Shown piece by piece: positions 1 to 8,886 of a DNA stretch of 59,705 nucleotides. Each line of letters begins with the position of its first letter. The first letter of the stretch is position 1. Location: NCBI GenBank assembly GCA_015064155.1, contig SVST01000017.1, positions 1 through 59,705 of the forward strand, read 5' to 3'. This DNA comes from Oscillospiraceae bacterium (GTDB lineage: Bacteria; Bacillota; Clostridia; Oscillospirales; CAG-272). A model generated the notes under the pieces. That model saw only the letters and a program-made list of their open reading frames with translations, had not been told where the DNA came from and searched no databases. The position numbers and the translations under genes are program-made.

Positions 1-7
1 TGTGTAG

Positions 8-78
8 GACAATATTCTTACCTCCGTGTAGTTGTTTGTTGTGGTGACTACATTTTACACCTTGGTGAGAATATTGTC
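8..78. repeat. Imperfect inverted repeat at window edge, possible IS end
   Basis: A 15-nt arm at 8-22 (GACAATATTCTTACC) is answered by GGTGAGAATATTGTC at 64-78, one mismatch from its reverse complement, around a 41-nt spacer. A T-run follows, then a stretch ending TTGCACTTATTATTATAATC at 97-116 that resembles the terminal repeats I recall for IS30-family elements of Firmicutes. No transposase is visible because the window starts here. It could equally be a transcription terminator of an upstream gene. Confidence 0.3.
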
Positions 79-114
79 TATACTTTTTTGAGGTGTTGCA
101 CTTATTATTATAAT

Positions 115-232
115 CTGCCGAGGTGGCACGGCAACGCCGTGACGGAGGGATTGTAAAAGCAAAAATTTCATCGTAAAACAATCCCTCAGCCGCCTTCGGC
201 GTCTGCTCCCTTTACACAAGGGAGCCTTTGGT
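115..232. repeat. Interspersed repeat typical of gut clostridia (MITE-like)
   Basis: GGAGGGATTGT (145-155 region) and ACAATCCCTC (177-186) form complementary arms. They are followed by a small GCCTTCGGC-type hairpin and the motif CTCCCTTTACACAAGGGAGC, itself a hairpin, at 206-225. This arrangement is a familiar non-coding element scattered through gut Ruminococcaceae genomes (recalled, not searched). No reading frame is supported in it. The rest of the 1-322 stretch holds no gene. Confidence 0.6.
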
Positions 233-322
233 TTGTGCGCCTCGAAAGTCTGTCTGCTTTTCCTCGCGCAAGCACTGCTTTTGTGGACACAAAAACGATG
301 TCAACACAAGCCAAAAGTTAGA

Positions 323-1366
323 TTATAGTGTCATCAAAGCTTTAAAATCTTCAGTCTCCCTAACAGGATCAAAACAACGATTGTTGTTCAAGCAACGAAT
401 AAAATCATCAACATCTGTTGTATCTGAATCTGTGACTGGGTGCTCTTCTTCGATAAGTGAAAATAGCGGAGCTGTGAACTTTATTGTCTTTTGATGATTT
501 ATTTTTGTCATTTCTTCCGCATGGTACCTTGCCTTTTTCAGTTCTTCTAATACACAGTTATATTGTTGTGTTTTGCAGAAGCAAAAGGCTTTGCTAATAG
601 AATTGTATTGCAGCGTATTGTGATAATACTGAAAATTACCATCCGGAAACATAATATTCAGTATTTTTTCAACGGCTTCATACACTTCTATTGAGTCTTG
701 ACCAAATTTTAGTTGAAAGAGAAAGCTATTTAACTTTGTATTCGTAAGGCGTTGACAATGCTTTTTCCTTTCTTCACCCTCCAAGCACCAACAAAGCAGT
801 TCATCCCTTTTCTCCTCATCCTCTTCTAACATAGCGTATTGCTTAGCTTCGTCCTTTTTTTGATTACAGCTAAGTGCAAGAACAATTCCGAACAGCGCTT
901 TGGAATATAATTTTGAATCCTTGGTGTTATCTAAAACCAATCTATAATGTTTTGCTGAACTTTCAAGCAAACGAGTATATTCACTATTATCCAAGGTCGG
1001 TATAGCAACATAATATTCTGCAGATGCCAACCATTCCACATATTCCATATTTCCGGGATATTCAGCAACCGCACGCCGGGCGATTTGATAATTCTTTTCC
1101 TTGTCGTCGTGTTCCCAATATTTGTGGAATGCTTCATCAAATTCCGTTTTCCTCAAATCCTTTTGATAGGTTTCCATTCCAAGCAGATAATCGGTGGTTA
1201 CGTTAAATAAATTGGCAAGCGGCGGCAACAAAGAAATATCGGGCATAGCAACATCTGTTTCCCAACGGCTAACCGCCTGCGGAGAAATAGAAAGAAGTTC
1301 TGCAAGATTTTCTTGTGTCATATTTGCTTCTCGTCGAAGGGATTTTATCGTTTGTCCAAATGTCAT
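323..1366 (-). CDS. XRE-family transcriptional regulator with large C-terminal domain
   Basis: This 347-residue protein has an N-terminal helix-turn-helix of the XRE/Cro-C1 class (about residues 5-60). It shows the typical LRREANMTQENLAELL and SPQAVSRWE stretches followed by a LPPLANLFNVTTDYLLG tail. The remaining 280 residues are helical, rich in Glu, Lys and Tyr, and have the look of a TPR-like sensor domain, but I recognise no named family. It lacks membrane segments, so it should act in the cytoplasm. The start is the ATG at 1366, preceded by AGGAG at about 9 nt and a good promoter. It lies downstream of tRNA-Leu on the same strand but is separated from it by a strong hairpin, so it is probably a single-gene unit. 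Its targets are unknown. Confidence 0.85.
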   Translation of the reverse strand: MTFGQTIKSLRREANMTQENLAELLSISPQAVSRWETDVAMPDISLLPPLANLFNVTTDYLLGMETYQKDLRKTEFDEAFHKYWEHDDKEKNYQIARRAVAEYPGNMEYVEWLASAEYYVAIPTLDNSEYTRLLESSAKHYRLVLDNTKDSKLYSKALFGIVLALSCNQKKDEAKQYAMLEEDEEKRDELLCWCLEGEERKKHCQRLTNTKLNSFLFQLKFGQDSIEVYEAVEKILNIMFPDGNFQYYHNTLQYNSISKAFCFCKTQQYNCVLEELKKARYHAEEMTKINHQKTIKFTAPLFSLIEEEHPVTDSDTTDVDDFIRCLNNNRCFDPVRETEDFKALMTL

Positions 1367-1411
1367 ATAAACTATTCTCCTAATTTGATTACTCGACCGG
1401 TCTGTGACTAT

Positions 1412-1440
1412 ATTATACCAAGTTTTTGATCATTTGTCCA
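1412..1440 (-). promoter_or_regulatory. Promoter of the XRE gene
   Basis: On the minus strand TGGACA (1435-1440) and TATAAT (1412-1417) are separated by 17 nt. This places transcription start about 40 nt before the ATG at 1366. Confidence 0.6.
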
Positions 1441-1491
1441 CCTCTCGATAATTGCGAGGTGGTAAACTGAAAATTTAGTTTGATATAAAAG

Positions 1492-1525
1492 TTTGGCGCA
1501 CCTGCTTTATCGCAGGTGCGCCAAA
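1492..1525 (-). terminator. Terminator of tRNA-Leu
   Basis: A perfect 14-bp stem (TTTGGCGCACCTGC / GCAGGTGCGCCAAA) has a 6-nt loop. On the minus strand it is followed by a T-containing CTTTTATAT tail. It lies 14 nt beyond the tRNA 3' end, as expected for a tRNA transcript terminator. Confidence 0.7.
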
Positions 1526-1538
1526 GGTGCCTTTGTAT

Positions 1539-1622
1539 TGGTACGGGTAACAGGACTTGAACCTGCACATCGGAGATACTAGATCCTAAATCTAGCGCGT
1601 CTGCCAATTCCGCCATACCCGC
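1539..1622 (-). tRNA. tRNA-Leu (anticodon UAG), CCA encoded
   Basis: Read on the minus strand from 1622, the sequence starts GCGGGTATGGCGGAATTGGC and ends TTCAAGTCCTGTTACCCGTA-CCA. The anticodon stem CTAGA/TCTAG encloses the loop TTTAGGA, which gives anticodon TAG for CUA and other CUN leucine codons. The molecule has a long variable arm, as class II tRNAs do, and the 3' CCA is encoded at 1539-1541. The acceptor stem has a G1-U72 wobble. A short peptide-like frame across it (MAELADALDLGSS) is the usual artefact of translating leucine tRNA genes. Confidence 0.95.
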
Positions 1623-1733
1623 GAACCGTTGTTATTATACTATCTTTTACTCTGTTTGTCAAGTTCATTTTTCGGAGATGCAGTTCTTTTCTTTGCTTTT
1701 TTTGCAAAAAGTCAAGGAAAACTTCTGTACCTA

Positions 1734-1762
1734 TTGACAATTCGGGTTCACAGTGCTATAAT
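1734..1762 (+). promoter_or_regulatory. glyS promoter
   Basis: TTGACA (1734-1739) and TATAAT (1757-1762) are both perfect and are spaced by 17 nt. They lie 35 nt upstream of the glyS ATG. Confidence 0.85.
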
Positions 1763-1797
1763 AAGATGATTATTAAAAAATTCAGGAGTGTACAAAA

Positions 1798-3213
1798 ATG
1801 AACAATTCCGAAAAAACAATGGACAAAATCGTTGCGCTGTGTAAAACGCGCGGCTTTATCTTCCCCGGCTCCGAGATCTATGGCGGTCTTGCCAACTCTT
1901 GGGATTACGGACCTCTTGGCGTAGAGTTTAAGAACAACGTCAAGCGCGCATGGTGGAAGAAATTCGTACAGGAGAGCAAGTGGAACGTCGGTCTTGACAG
2001 TGCCATCATCATGAACCCCGAGGCATGGGTTGCATCGGGTCACGTTGGCGGTTTCTCCGACCCCTTGATGGACTGCAAGCAGTGCAAGATGCGTCACCGT
2101 GCCGACAAGCTGATCGAGGAATATGCATTCCAGAACGGTCTTGACGACAACCCTGCAGGTTGGTCTTTCGAGCAAATGGCTGACTACATCAAGGAAAAGG
2201 GGATCGTTTGCCCGCAGTGCGGCAGCAACGACTTTGCCGATATCAAGAAGTTTAACCTGATGTTCAAGACCTTTATCGGTGTTACCGAGGACAACACCAA
2301 CACGGTATATCTCCGTCCCGAAACCGCACAGGGTATTTTCGTAAACTTCAACAACGCGCAGAGAAGCTCCCGTAAAAAGCTGCCTTTCGGTATCGCGCAG
2401 ATCGGTAAATCTTTCCGTAACGAGATCACGCCCGGTAACTTCGTGTTCCGTACCCGTGAGTTCGAGCAGATGGAGCTGGAGTTCTTCTGCAAGCCCGGCA
2501 CCGACCTTGAATGGTTTGCATACTGGAAGGACTACTGCCACAAGTTCCTTTTGAACCTTGGTATGCGCGACGAAAATCTCCGCTTGCGTGACCACGACCC
2601 GGAGGAGCTGTGCTTCTATTCTAAGGCAACCACCGACTTTGAGTTCCTGTTCCCGTTCGGCTGGGGCGAGCTTTGGGGCATTGCCGACCGTACCGATTAT
2701 GACCTTGGCCAGCATCAAAACCACAGCGGCAAGGATATGACCTATTTCGATCAGGAAACCGGCGAGCATTACATTCCTTACGTTGTTGAGCCCTCTTTGG
2801 GTGCAGACCGTGTGGCGCTTGCATTCCTGGTTGACGCGTACGACGAGGAAGTGATCGATGCGGAGAAGAACGACGTTCGTACCGTTCTGCATCTGCACCC
2901 CGCACTGGCTCCCTTCAAGGCTGCCGTGCTGCCGCTTTCCAAGAAGCTGGGTGACAAGGCTACCGAGATCTATGAGGAGCTTTCCAAGTACTTCATGGTA
3001 GACTACGATGAAACCGGTTCGATCGGTAAGCGTTACCGCCGTGAGGACGAGATCGGTACACCTCTTTGCATCACCGTTGACTTTGAAACGGTGGGCGACG
3101 ATACCAAGCCCGCAGACAACTGCGTAACGGTTCGTGACCGTGATACCATGGAGCAGGTTCGTATCCCGATTTCCGAATTGAAGTCCTATATCGAAAAGAA
3201 GATCGAGTTTTAA
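1798..3213 (+). CDS. glyS: Glycyl-tRNA synthetase (dimeric, eukaryotic/Gram-positive type)
   Basis: The enzyme charges tRNA-Gly with glycine using ATP, in the cytoplasm. Its 471 residues fit the single-chain alpha-2 class II GlyRS of Gram-positives, not the alpha2-beta2 form. The N-terminal block carrying [14 protein letters not shown]-like and WDYGPLG motifs is present. Motif 2 is seen as [21 protein letters not shown] near residue 203. Motif 3, [10 protein letters not shown], lies near residue 335, and an anticodon-binding domain follows ([10 protein letters not shown] onward). Two CxxC pairs (CKQC, CPQC) near residues 99 and 140 are typical of the insertion domain. The start follows CAGGAGTG by 9 nt. 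It is monocistronic, with its own promoter and terminator, and no T-box is seen in its short leader. Confidence 0.97.
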   Translation: MNNSEKTMDKIVALCKTRGFIFPGSEIYGGLANSWDYGPLGVEFKNNVKRAWWKKFVQESKWNVGLDSAIIMNPEAWVASGHVGGFSDPLMDCKQCKMRHRADKLIEEYAFQNGLDDNPAGWSFEQMADYIKEKGIVCPQCGSNDFADIKKFNLMFKTFIGVTEDNTNTVYLRPETAQGIFVNFNNAQRSSRKKLPFGIAQIGKSFRNEITPGNFVFRTREFEQMELEFFCKPGTDLEWFAYWKDYCHKFLLNLGMRDENLRLRDHDPEELCFYSKATTDFEFLFPFGWGELWGIADRTDYDLGQHQNHSGKDMTYFDQETGEHYIPYVVEPSLGADRVALAFLVDAYDEEVIDAEKNDVRTVLHLHPALAPFKAAVLPLSKKLGDKATEIYEELSKYFMVDYDETGSIGKRYRREDEIGTPLCITVDFETVGDDTKPADNCVTVRDRDTMEQVRIPISELKSYIEKKIEF

Positions 3214-3229
3214 TTCTTGATCCGATACA

Positions 3230-3275
3230 GAAAACACAGCCCACTCATTGCGAGTCGGCTGTGTTTTCCTTTTTT
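3230..3275. terminator. Bidirectional terminator between glyS and the MATE gene
   Basis: A 12-bp stem, GAAAACACAGCC (3230-3241) with GGCTGTGTTTTC (3257-3268), is followed by a T-run on the plus strand and is preceded by sequence read as a tail on the minus strand. The convergent MATE gene has its stop codon (3245) inside this hairpin. Confidence 0.85.
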
Positions 3276-4624
3276 GTTTTCCATTCCTTGGGGATCCATT
3301 TTCCGGTTAGATATATGACAATCATGACAATATCCTCGGCAAGCCAAGAGAAAATGCGGCTGAGAACCGAGCCGTAAATGCCGAACCTTGCAACGATGGG
3401 GAAGACCAAAATCAGTTGCACCACGGTTGCGAAGATCGAAACTCCATACAGCGTCCAAAGGGCTTTGACGCCGCGCAAAAAGCTGTGCAAAAGCGTGCTG
3501 ACGGCATAGGTGACGTACAAGGGCAGCATGGTTCGCACAAGCGACACCGCAAGCGGAATGCTTTGCGCGCTTTGGGCATCGGTTAAGAAAAAGGATGCAA
3601 AAAATTCGGGGAAGATCATAAGGGGAATCATCAGTATTCCGCCAAACAGGAGCGATTGCCCAAGTCCCACCAAAACCGCGCGCCGAAGCATCGCTTTTTT
3701 CTCGGCAGGGGTTTTGTCCACTCCCATACACTGCGCAGAATAATTGCTTACCGTTTTTCCCGCGCAGGAATAGCAGTTGGTAACCCATCCCGCCAAGCTG
3801 CCAAAAATCGATTTTGCGGCAAGGGCAATGCCGCCCAGCGCGTTTATACTTGGGGAGGCTGCGAAATCAACTACAAACAAAGAGCCCTGCTGAAGCACCG
3901 AGACCGAGGTGTAGGAAAAGGAGTCGCGCAATTCGCGAAAAGAAATTTTTGCTTTGCAGGTCTTCGGAAGCACCTTTTGATAAAATTTTCGAAGCCGCCA
4001 CAGATAAAACACCGTAACCACAAGGTCCGAAAATCCCGTGAAAAAGGCAATGCCGCCAATTCCCCAGTCCAAAACCGTTACCGAGAGCAGGTTTCCGCCG
4101 ATATTGATGGCGGAGGAGATCAGGCGCAGATATAACCCATAGGAGCTGTTTCCCATAGAGGCAAGAATCACGCCGCCCAGCTGGTTGGTCACCTGCACGG
4201 CAAAGGACGCCATCAAAACGATAAAATAGATCTTTGCTTCGTGGCGGTAAAAGCCGCTTACGTTCAAAAAGTCCAAAACCGGGTCGCAAAAGAGGATCGC
4301 AACAAGGGAAATGAACAGCGGCGCGACAAAGCAAAAGAAGAAGTTGGTCAGGCTGTTGTTGCGTAGCTTTTCGTAGTTTTTCTCTCCAAACAGCCGCGCG
4401 GTATACACAGAAGCGCCCAGCGTGTAGCCAACGAACAGCATATAGACCAGCTGATGAAGCGAGGCGGTTGACGAAATGGCGGCAAACGATGATTCCCCCA
4501 AGAATCGCCCTGCGATGATCGAATCAATCGTGGAATACGCCAACCCCAAAAAGCCGGAAAGAATGGCGGGGATGGTAAAAAGAGCAAAGTTTTTGCTCAT
4601 GCTTCCTTCGGTCAGATTTTTCAT
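3245..4624 (-). CDS. MATE-family multidrug/toxic compound efflux transporter
   Basis: This is a 459-residue polytopic membrane protein of the MATE class (Na+ or H+ driven export of organic cations, drugs or metabolites). It opens with the family signature region MSKNFALFTIPAILSGFLGL, followed by IIAGRFLGESSFAAIS and about twelve hydrophobic segments in two homologous halves. A frame extends 35 codons further upstream, but the ATG at 4624 is preferred because GGAGTG lies 6 nt before it and the extension would cross the divergent promoter region. It is divergent from a DeoR regulator with which it shares a control region, so that regulator may control it. The substrate cannot be told from sequence. 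Confidence 0.9.
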   Translation of the reverse strand: MKNLTEGSMSKNFALFTIPAILSGFLGLAYSTIDSIIAGRFLGESSFAAISSTASLHQLVYMLFVGYTLGASVYTARLFGEKNYEKLRNNSLTNFFFCFVAPLFISLVAILFCDPVLDFLNVSGFYRHEAKIYFIVLMASFAVQVTNQLGGVILASMGNSSYGLYLRLISSAINIGGNLLSVTVLDWGIGGIAFFTGFSDLVVTVFYLWRLRKFYQKVLPKTCKAKISFRELRDSFSYTSVSVLQQGSLFVVDFAASPSINALGGIALAAKSIFGSLAGWVTNCYSCAGKTVSNYSAQCMGVDKTPAEKKAMLRRAVLVGLGQSLLFGGILMIPLMIFPEFFASFFLTDAQSAQSIPLAVSLVRTMLPLYVTYAVSTLLHSFLRGVKALWTLYGVSIFATVVQLILVFPIVARFGIYGSVLSRIFSWLAEDIVMIVIYLTGKWIPKEWKTKKENTADSQ

Positions 4625-4634
4625 AAAGCACTCC

Positions 4635-4728
4635 TTGACAACGCTTTTTTGATTTGCTATAATGATAACAGATTTGCAACAATATAACAAGAATGTTTGA
4701 GAAAAATCAAAATTCTCATTTGTTCTCA
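4635..4728. promoter_or_regulatory. Overlapping divergent promoters and likely DeoR operator
   Basis: On the plus strand TTGACA (4635-4640) and TATAAT (4658-4663) are spaced by 17 nt and drive the DeoR gene. On the minus strand TTGTTA (4685-4690) and TATCAT (4662-4667), also 17 nt apart, fit the MATE gene, so the two promoters abut at 4662. Downstream, TGAGAA (4698-4703), TTCTCA (4713-4718) and TTCTCA (4723-4728) form an inverted repeat plus a half-site that could bind the regulator. The operator role is inference. Confidence 0.6.
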
Positions 4729-4743
4729 ATCTTGGAGGGGAAA

Positions 4744-5496
4744 ATGTATCAAAAAGAGCGTGTAGAGGCTATTTGTGAGATTTTGAGAAAATACGGATAC
4801 GTCACGGTGAAGTTTTTGAGCGCAGAGCTGGGTTACAGCACCGCAACGGTCAACCGCGACCTGAACCATATGGAAAAACTAAGCATGATCCGCCGCACCT
4901 ACGGAGGGGTGGAATCCACCGAGACGGCGTACACGCCGCTGTTGTTTCGCTACGACGCCTACAAAAGCGCCAAGCGCGCAATTTGCAAGCGCGCGGCGGA
5001 GTTTGTGGAGGAGGGCGACACGGTCTTTGTGGATGCCAGCACCACCACGCAGTTTTTGGCGGAGTATCTGCCCAAAGCCAAGCCGAGCCTTGTAATCACC
5101 CCCAACACCGCTTTGGCGGCAATGCTTTCCGAGCAGGGGGTATGTGTGCATATCCTTGGCGGACAAGTGGTGGAAGCCCCCTATTTTTGCGGCGGCGCGG
5201 AAACCGTGCAGGCGGCGCGAAGCTACCGCGCGGATAAGTGCTTTTTGTCGTTGGCGTACGTCACCGAAAACGGAGAGCTGATCGCGCGGGAGGACAACAA
5301 ATTTTTGTACAAGGAATTTTTAGCTCGCTCCAAGCAAAGCTTTTTGTTGCTTCATCACGGCAAGATCAAAAGCGGCAATATCTTCTGCGGAACGCTTGAC
5401 GACGTAAGCTGTGTGATCAGCGATATCGATTACGACGAGGAGTATCAAGCGCGGTTTGGCGGCGTTCGGTTCGTGTGCGTGGAGAACAAGAAATAA
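4744..5496 (+). CDS. DeoR/GlpR-family transcriptional regulator
   Basis: A 250-residue sugar-phosphate-responsive repressor. The N-terminal winged HTH (residues 1-57) carries RVEAICEILRKYGYVTVKFL, then SAELGYSTATVNRDLNHME, and the junction RRTYGGV. The C-terminal DeoR sensor domain follows, with DTVFVDASTTTQFLAEYL, VITPNTALAAML and the HILGGQV strand. Proteins of this type release DNA when a phosphorylated sugar binds. The ATG at 4744 has GGAGGGG 6 nt upstream; a 17-codon extension exists without a ribosome site. It faces the MATE gene and precedes galT by 114 nt with a separate promoter, so galT or the transporter are the natural target candidates. Confidence 0.9.
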   Translation: MYQKERVEAICEILRKYGYVTVKFLSAELGYSTATVNRDLNHMEKLSMIRRTYGGVESTETAYTPLLFRYDAYKSAKRAICKRAAEFVEEGDTVFVDASTTTQFLAEYLPKAKPSLVITPNTALAAMLSEQGVCVHILGGQVVEAPYFCGGAETVQAARSYRADKCFLSLAYVTENGELIAREDNKFLYKEFLARSKQSFLLLHHGKIKSGNIFCGTLDDVSCVISDIDYDEEYQARFGGVRFVCVENKK

Positions 5497-5542
5497 TTTG
5501 GACGCGTGCGCAGAAAACTCATGTTTTTTTACAAAAATCCCA

Positions 5543-5571
5543 TTTACAAAAAAGCGATGGCGTGATATAAT
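5543..5571 (+). promoter_or_regulatory. galT operon promoter
   Basis: TTTACA (5543-5548) and TATAAT (5566-5571) are spaced by 17 nt and lie 39 nt upstream of the galT ATG. Confidence 0.75.
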
Positions 5572-5610
5572 AAAAATGATTATAAATTCAATTAACGGAG
5601 CGGAACGACA

Positions 5611-7110
5611 ATGGAAACAAACGTATGTAATTTGATCGCCGATTTGGTGGAGTATGCGGTGAAGGAGGGGCTTTGCGAGGAGGCAGATCGCACCTTTTAT
5701 CACAACATTTTGATGGCGGAGCTGGGTGGCGGTGCTTTTGAAGCAGACCGTGCTCCCATTGCGCATCCCACGCTGGACGATATTTTGGAACAGCTTTGCG
5801 ATTATGCGATTGCAAACGGTGTGATTGAGGATTGCGGCGTGACGGGAAGAGATCTGTTTGATACCAAGCTGATGGGACATCTGACACCCCGTCCGAGTGA
5901 GGTCATCCGCCATTTCAACGCGCTGTATGCGCTGTCTCCCGAGGCGGCAACCGACTACTACTATCACATCAGCTGTGCATCCAACTACATCCGCACCGAG
6001 CGTGTGAAAAAGGACTTGAAATGGGTCTATTCCGGCAAATACGGGGATCTGGATATCACGGTCAATCTTTCCAAGCCCGAAAAGGATCCCAAGGCGATTG
6101 CCGCTGCCAAAACGCAGAAGCAAACCGGTTATCCCAAATGTGCGATCTGCCGCGAAAACGAGGGCTATGCGGGCAGTCTTTCTCAGGCGGCAAGACAGTC
6201 GCACCGTCTTATCCCCATCACGATGGCGGGGGAGGATTGGTTCTTGCAGTACAGTCCCTACGTTTACTACAACGAGCATTGCATCGCGCTGTCTGCAAAC
6301 CATACACCCATGCAGATCAACCGCGACAGCTTTGTCAAGCTGTTGGATTTCGTGACGCTGTTTCCGCACTACTTTTTGGGCTCCAATGCCGATCTGCCCA
6401 TCGTTGGCGGCTCGATTCTGACACACGATCACATGCAAGGCGGTCACTATACCTTTGCGATGGAGCGCGCCGAGATCGAGCGTGAGCTGCAATTTGAGGA
6501 CTTTCCGCAGATTCGTGCGGGAATCGTGAAGTGGCCCTTGTCGGTGATCCGTCTGACGAGCTCCGACCGTGATGCGTTGATCGAGCTTTCCGATCGGATT
6601 CTTTCCGCATGGAGAGGATACAGCGATCCAGATGCCTTTATCTTTGCCGAAACGAATGGCGAGCCGCACAACACGATTACCCCCATTGCGCGCCGTCGCG
6701 GTGAGGATTATGAATTGGATCTGGTGCTTCGCAACAATATCACCACCGAGGATTGTCCCTTGGGCGTTTTCCATCCCCATGCGGACAAGCACAACATCAA
6801 AAAGGAAAACATCGGCTTGATCGAGGTCATGGGTCTTGCGGTGCTTCCGTCCCGACTCAAGGCGGAATTGGAGGCTCTTGCCGCCGCCATCCTTGCAAAG
6901 CGAGATCTCTCTGCCGACGAGGTGCTGGCAAAGCATGCCGATTGGGTGGACGGCTTTATCGGAGCGTACGAGGTTTCTGCCGACAATATCACCGAGATTT
7001 TGCAAAAGGAGGTCGGCAAGACCTTTGAGGCGGTCTTGGAGGATGCGGGCGTTTATAAGTGTACCGAGGAGGGCAGAGCTGCATTCCTGCGCTTTGTTGA
7101 TCGGATTTAA
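5611..7110 (+). CDS. galT: UDP-glucose--hexose-1-phosphate uridylyltransferase, class II
   Basis: This is the Leloir pathway enzyme that exchanges UMP between UDP-glucose and galactose-1-phosphate, giving glucose-1-phosphate and UDP-galactose in the cytoplasm. At 499 residues it matches the Gram-positive class II family rather than the 350-residue E. coli type. Family marks include the N-terminal NLIADLVEYAVKEGL region, CAICRENEGYAG near residue 174, and GGSILTHDHMQGGHYTF near residue 268, which carries the active-site histidines. No galK or galE is in the window. The gene is followed after 8 nt by a surface esterase and then a lyase-like gene, so it appears to be the first gene of a glycan operon. 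Confidence 0.95.
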   Translation: METNVCNLIADLVEYAVKEGLCEEADRTFYHNILMAELGGGAFEADRAPIAHPTLDDILEQLCDYAIANGVIEDCGVTGRDLFDTKLMGHLTPRPSEVIRHFNALYALSPEAATDYYYHISCASNYIRTERVKKDLKWVYSGKYGDLDITVNLSKPEKDPKAIAAAKTQKQTGYPKCAICRENEGYAGSLSQAARQSHRLIPITMAGEDWFLQYSPYVYYNEHCIALSANHTPMQINRDSFVKLLDFVTLFPHYFLGSNADLPIVGGSILTHDHMQGGHYTFAMERAEIERELQFEDFPQIRAGIVKWPLSVIRLTSSDRDALIELSDRILSAWRGYSDPDAFIFAETNGEPHNTITPIARRRGEDYELDLVLRNNITTEDCPLGVFHPHADKHNIKKENIGLIEVMGLAVLPSRLKAELEALAAAILAKRDLSADEVLAKHADWVDGFIGAYEVSADNITEILQKEVGKTFEAVLEDAGVYKCTEEGRAAFLRFVDRI

Positions 7111-7118
7111 GGAGGATT

Positions 7119-8873
7119 ATGAAACGGAATAACGTTTTATCATGGTGCTTGCTGGTGCTGGGTGTGCTGATTGCGGTTTTGTTGACCGTCAATCTGGCGC
7201 ACGGCGGTGTGTTTGTTCTGGAGGGCTTGAACGGACGCGACGGTGTGAACGGTCAAAACGGTAAGGACGGCTTGGATGGACGGAACGGCTTGGACGGTCA
7301 GGATGGCTTGGACGGTCAGGACGGACAAAACGGAAAGAGCGCGTACGAGCTTGCCGTGGCTGACGGATTTGAGGGCTCCTTGCACGAGTGGCTTTTGTCG
7401 CTGGCGGTTCGCGGTGCGGACGGTCAGGACGGGCAAGACGGCTTGGACGGAGCCGACGGTGCGGACGGAACGAACGGAAAGGATGGCGTTGGGGTCACGA
7501 ATGCTCGCGTGGACAGCACGGGGGCGTTGTTGATTACGCTGTCGGACGGTACCGTTTTGAACGCGGGCTACGTCGGTACGGGCGGTGGCTTTTCGGAAGC
7601 TCCCGATGAAAACGGCTTTTACGAGGTTTACGAAACGGTTGTGCTCAACGATCTGGCAAGCAGTCTGTATTTGCGTGCCGAGCCCGACACCACCACCGAG
7701 ATTTTGTTTTCGGTGTCGCGCGGTGACGAGCTTTTGCGTGTGGGCGATCAAAAGACCCCCGAGGGCTTCAGTCGTTTTTTGTACAAGGATAAGATCTGCT
7801 ATGCAAGATCCAAATATTTTGACGTAAAATATACCTACAGCGGGGAAATTCCCACGGTCAATCTGCCCGATTCGATGATGCTGACGGCAGGGGAGCGAGC
7901 CTGGTTTTATACCGATCAGGTGGTTCCCGCGCTTGAGGACGGCTTGTCGGTGGTGTATTCCTATTCGGGAAAGGGCGAGCGCGTGCTGCAAGCCGATTCG
8001 TTTGCTATCACCCCCGACGAGGTGGGAGGCGGAGCCACTTTGACCGTTCGCGTGCAAACGCTTGACGGGGGAGAGGTTCAAACCGTCACCGAGAAGACGG
8101 TGAACGTAACGGTTGTGGAACGTCGGGACGATCTTGCCTTGAAGGGCATTCTGATCGGGGACAGCCGCATTTCCGACAATACGATCGTTTCCAAGCTGTT
8201 GGCGGATTTTCCGAGCCTTGAACTCTTGGGAACAAGACAGACCGCAAGCTCGGGAAAAATGCACGAGGGACGTGCCGCTTGGAGCATTGACGATTATCTG
8301 ACGCAGCCATCCAAAACGGTGGCGGGCGTCGTGGTGGAAAATGCCTTTTACAATCCCGAAACAGAGAGCTTTGATTTTGCCTACTATATGGAAAAAACGG
8401 GCTTTGACGCGCCCGATTTCGTGGTGTTCAATTTAGGTGCAAACGACGGCTTTTCCAAGGAATCGGTAGAAAAGCTGAGCCGCTTGGTGGCGTCGGTACA
8501 AGCCTACGCGGCTTCCGAATCGCTCACGATTCGTATTTTGGTTTTCGGGGAATACCGTTCTCCCGAAACGGGGTACTGTCTGGCGCAATCGTTTACCACC
8601 GACGTATGGGCAATGCGGCAGCGTCAGGCGGCCTATTTCGAGTCCCTTCTCGAAGCCTTTGACGGGCGCGAGGAGGAAAGCGTTTATTTACTGGCTACCC
8701 ATGCGGGAATCAACGCGTGGAGTGATTGGCACCGCAGTACGACCGATGCGGTGGACGGTGATCCCGTGGAGAGGATCGATGACGTAATTCATTTGGGAAC
8801 GAACGGCTATTACAAAGAGGAGGCGGTTCTCCGCGCTTACCTGTACGGGCTGTTCGGCGGAAGCACCTCATAA
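7119..8873 (+). CDS. Membrane-anchored collagen-like protein with SGNH hydrolase domain
   Basis: The 584 residues start with an uncleaved-looking signal anchor (residues 7-27, no lipobox). Gly-X-Y collagen-like triplets follow at about 36-73 and 99-124. The segment GKSAYELAVADGFEGSLHEW between them is often seen joined to such repeats. An SH3-like stretch lies at about 168-236, and from about 340 there is an SGNH/GDSL esterase-type domain. That domain has GDSR (347-350) as the nucleophile block, LGANDG as the third block and a late Asp-x-x-x-His (DDVIH). It probably sits on the outer face of the membrane and deacylates glycans. AAGGAGG lies 5 nt before the ATG. It lies between galT and a polysaccharide-lyase-like gene in one operon. 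Confidence 0.82.
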   Translation: MKRNNVLSWCLLVLGVLIAVLLTVNLAHGGVFVLEGLNGRDGVNGQNGKDGLDGRNGLDGQDGLDGQDGQNGKSAYELAVADGFEGSLHEWLLSLAVRGADGQDGQDGLDGADGADGTNGKDGVGVTNARVDSTGALLITLSDGTVLNAGYVGTGGGFSEAPDENGFYEVYETVVLNDLASSLYLRAEPDTTTEILFSVSRGDELLRVGDQKTPEGFSRFLYKDKICYARSKYFDVKYTYSGEIPTVNLPDSMMLTAGERAWFYTDQVVPALEDGLSVVYSYSGKGERVLQADSFAITPDEVGGGATLTVRVQTLDGGEVQTVTEKTVNVTVVERRDDLALKGILIGDSRISDNTIVSKLLADFPSLELLGTRQTASSGKMHEGRAAWSIDDYLTQPSKTVAGVVVENAFYNPETESFDFAYYMEKTGFDAPDFVVFNLGANDGFSKESVEKLSRLVASVQAYAASESLTIRILVFGEYRSPETGYCLAQSFTTDVWAMRQRQAAYFESLLEAFDGREEESVYLLATHAGINAWSDWHRSTTDAVDGDPVERIDDVIHLGTNGYYKEEAVLRAYLYGLFGGSTS

Positions 8874-8886
8874 GAAAGGAAACGAT

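Noticed and set aside
1413-1616. Small protein starting MAELADALDLGSS
   Set aside because: Translation of the tRNA-Leu gene, a well-known artefact.
1756-3237. 493-codon frame opposite glyS
   Set aside because: Antisense to the well-supported glyS frame; no start signal and low-complexity composition.
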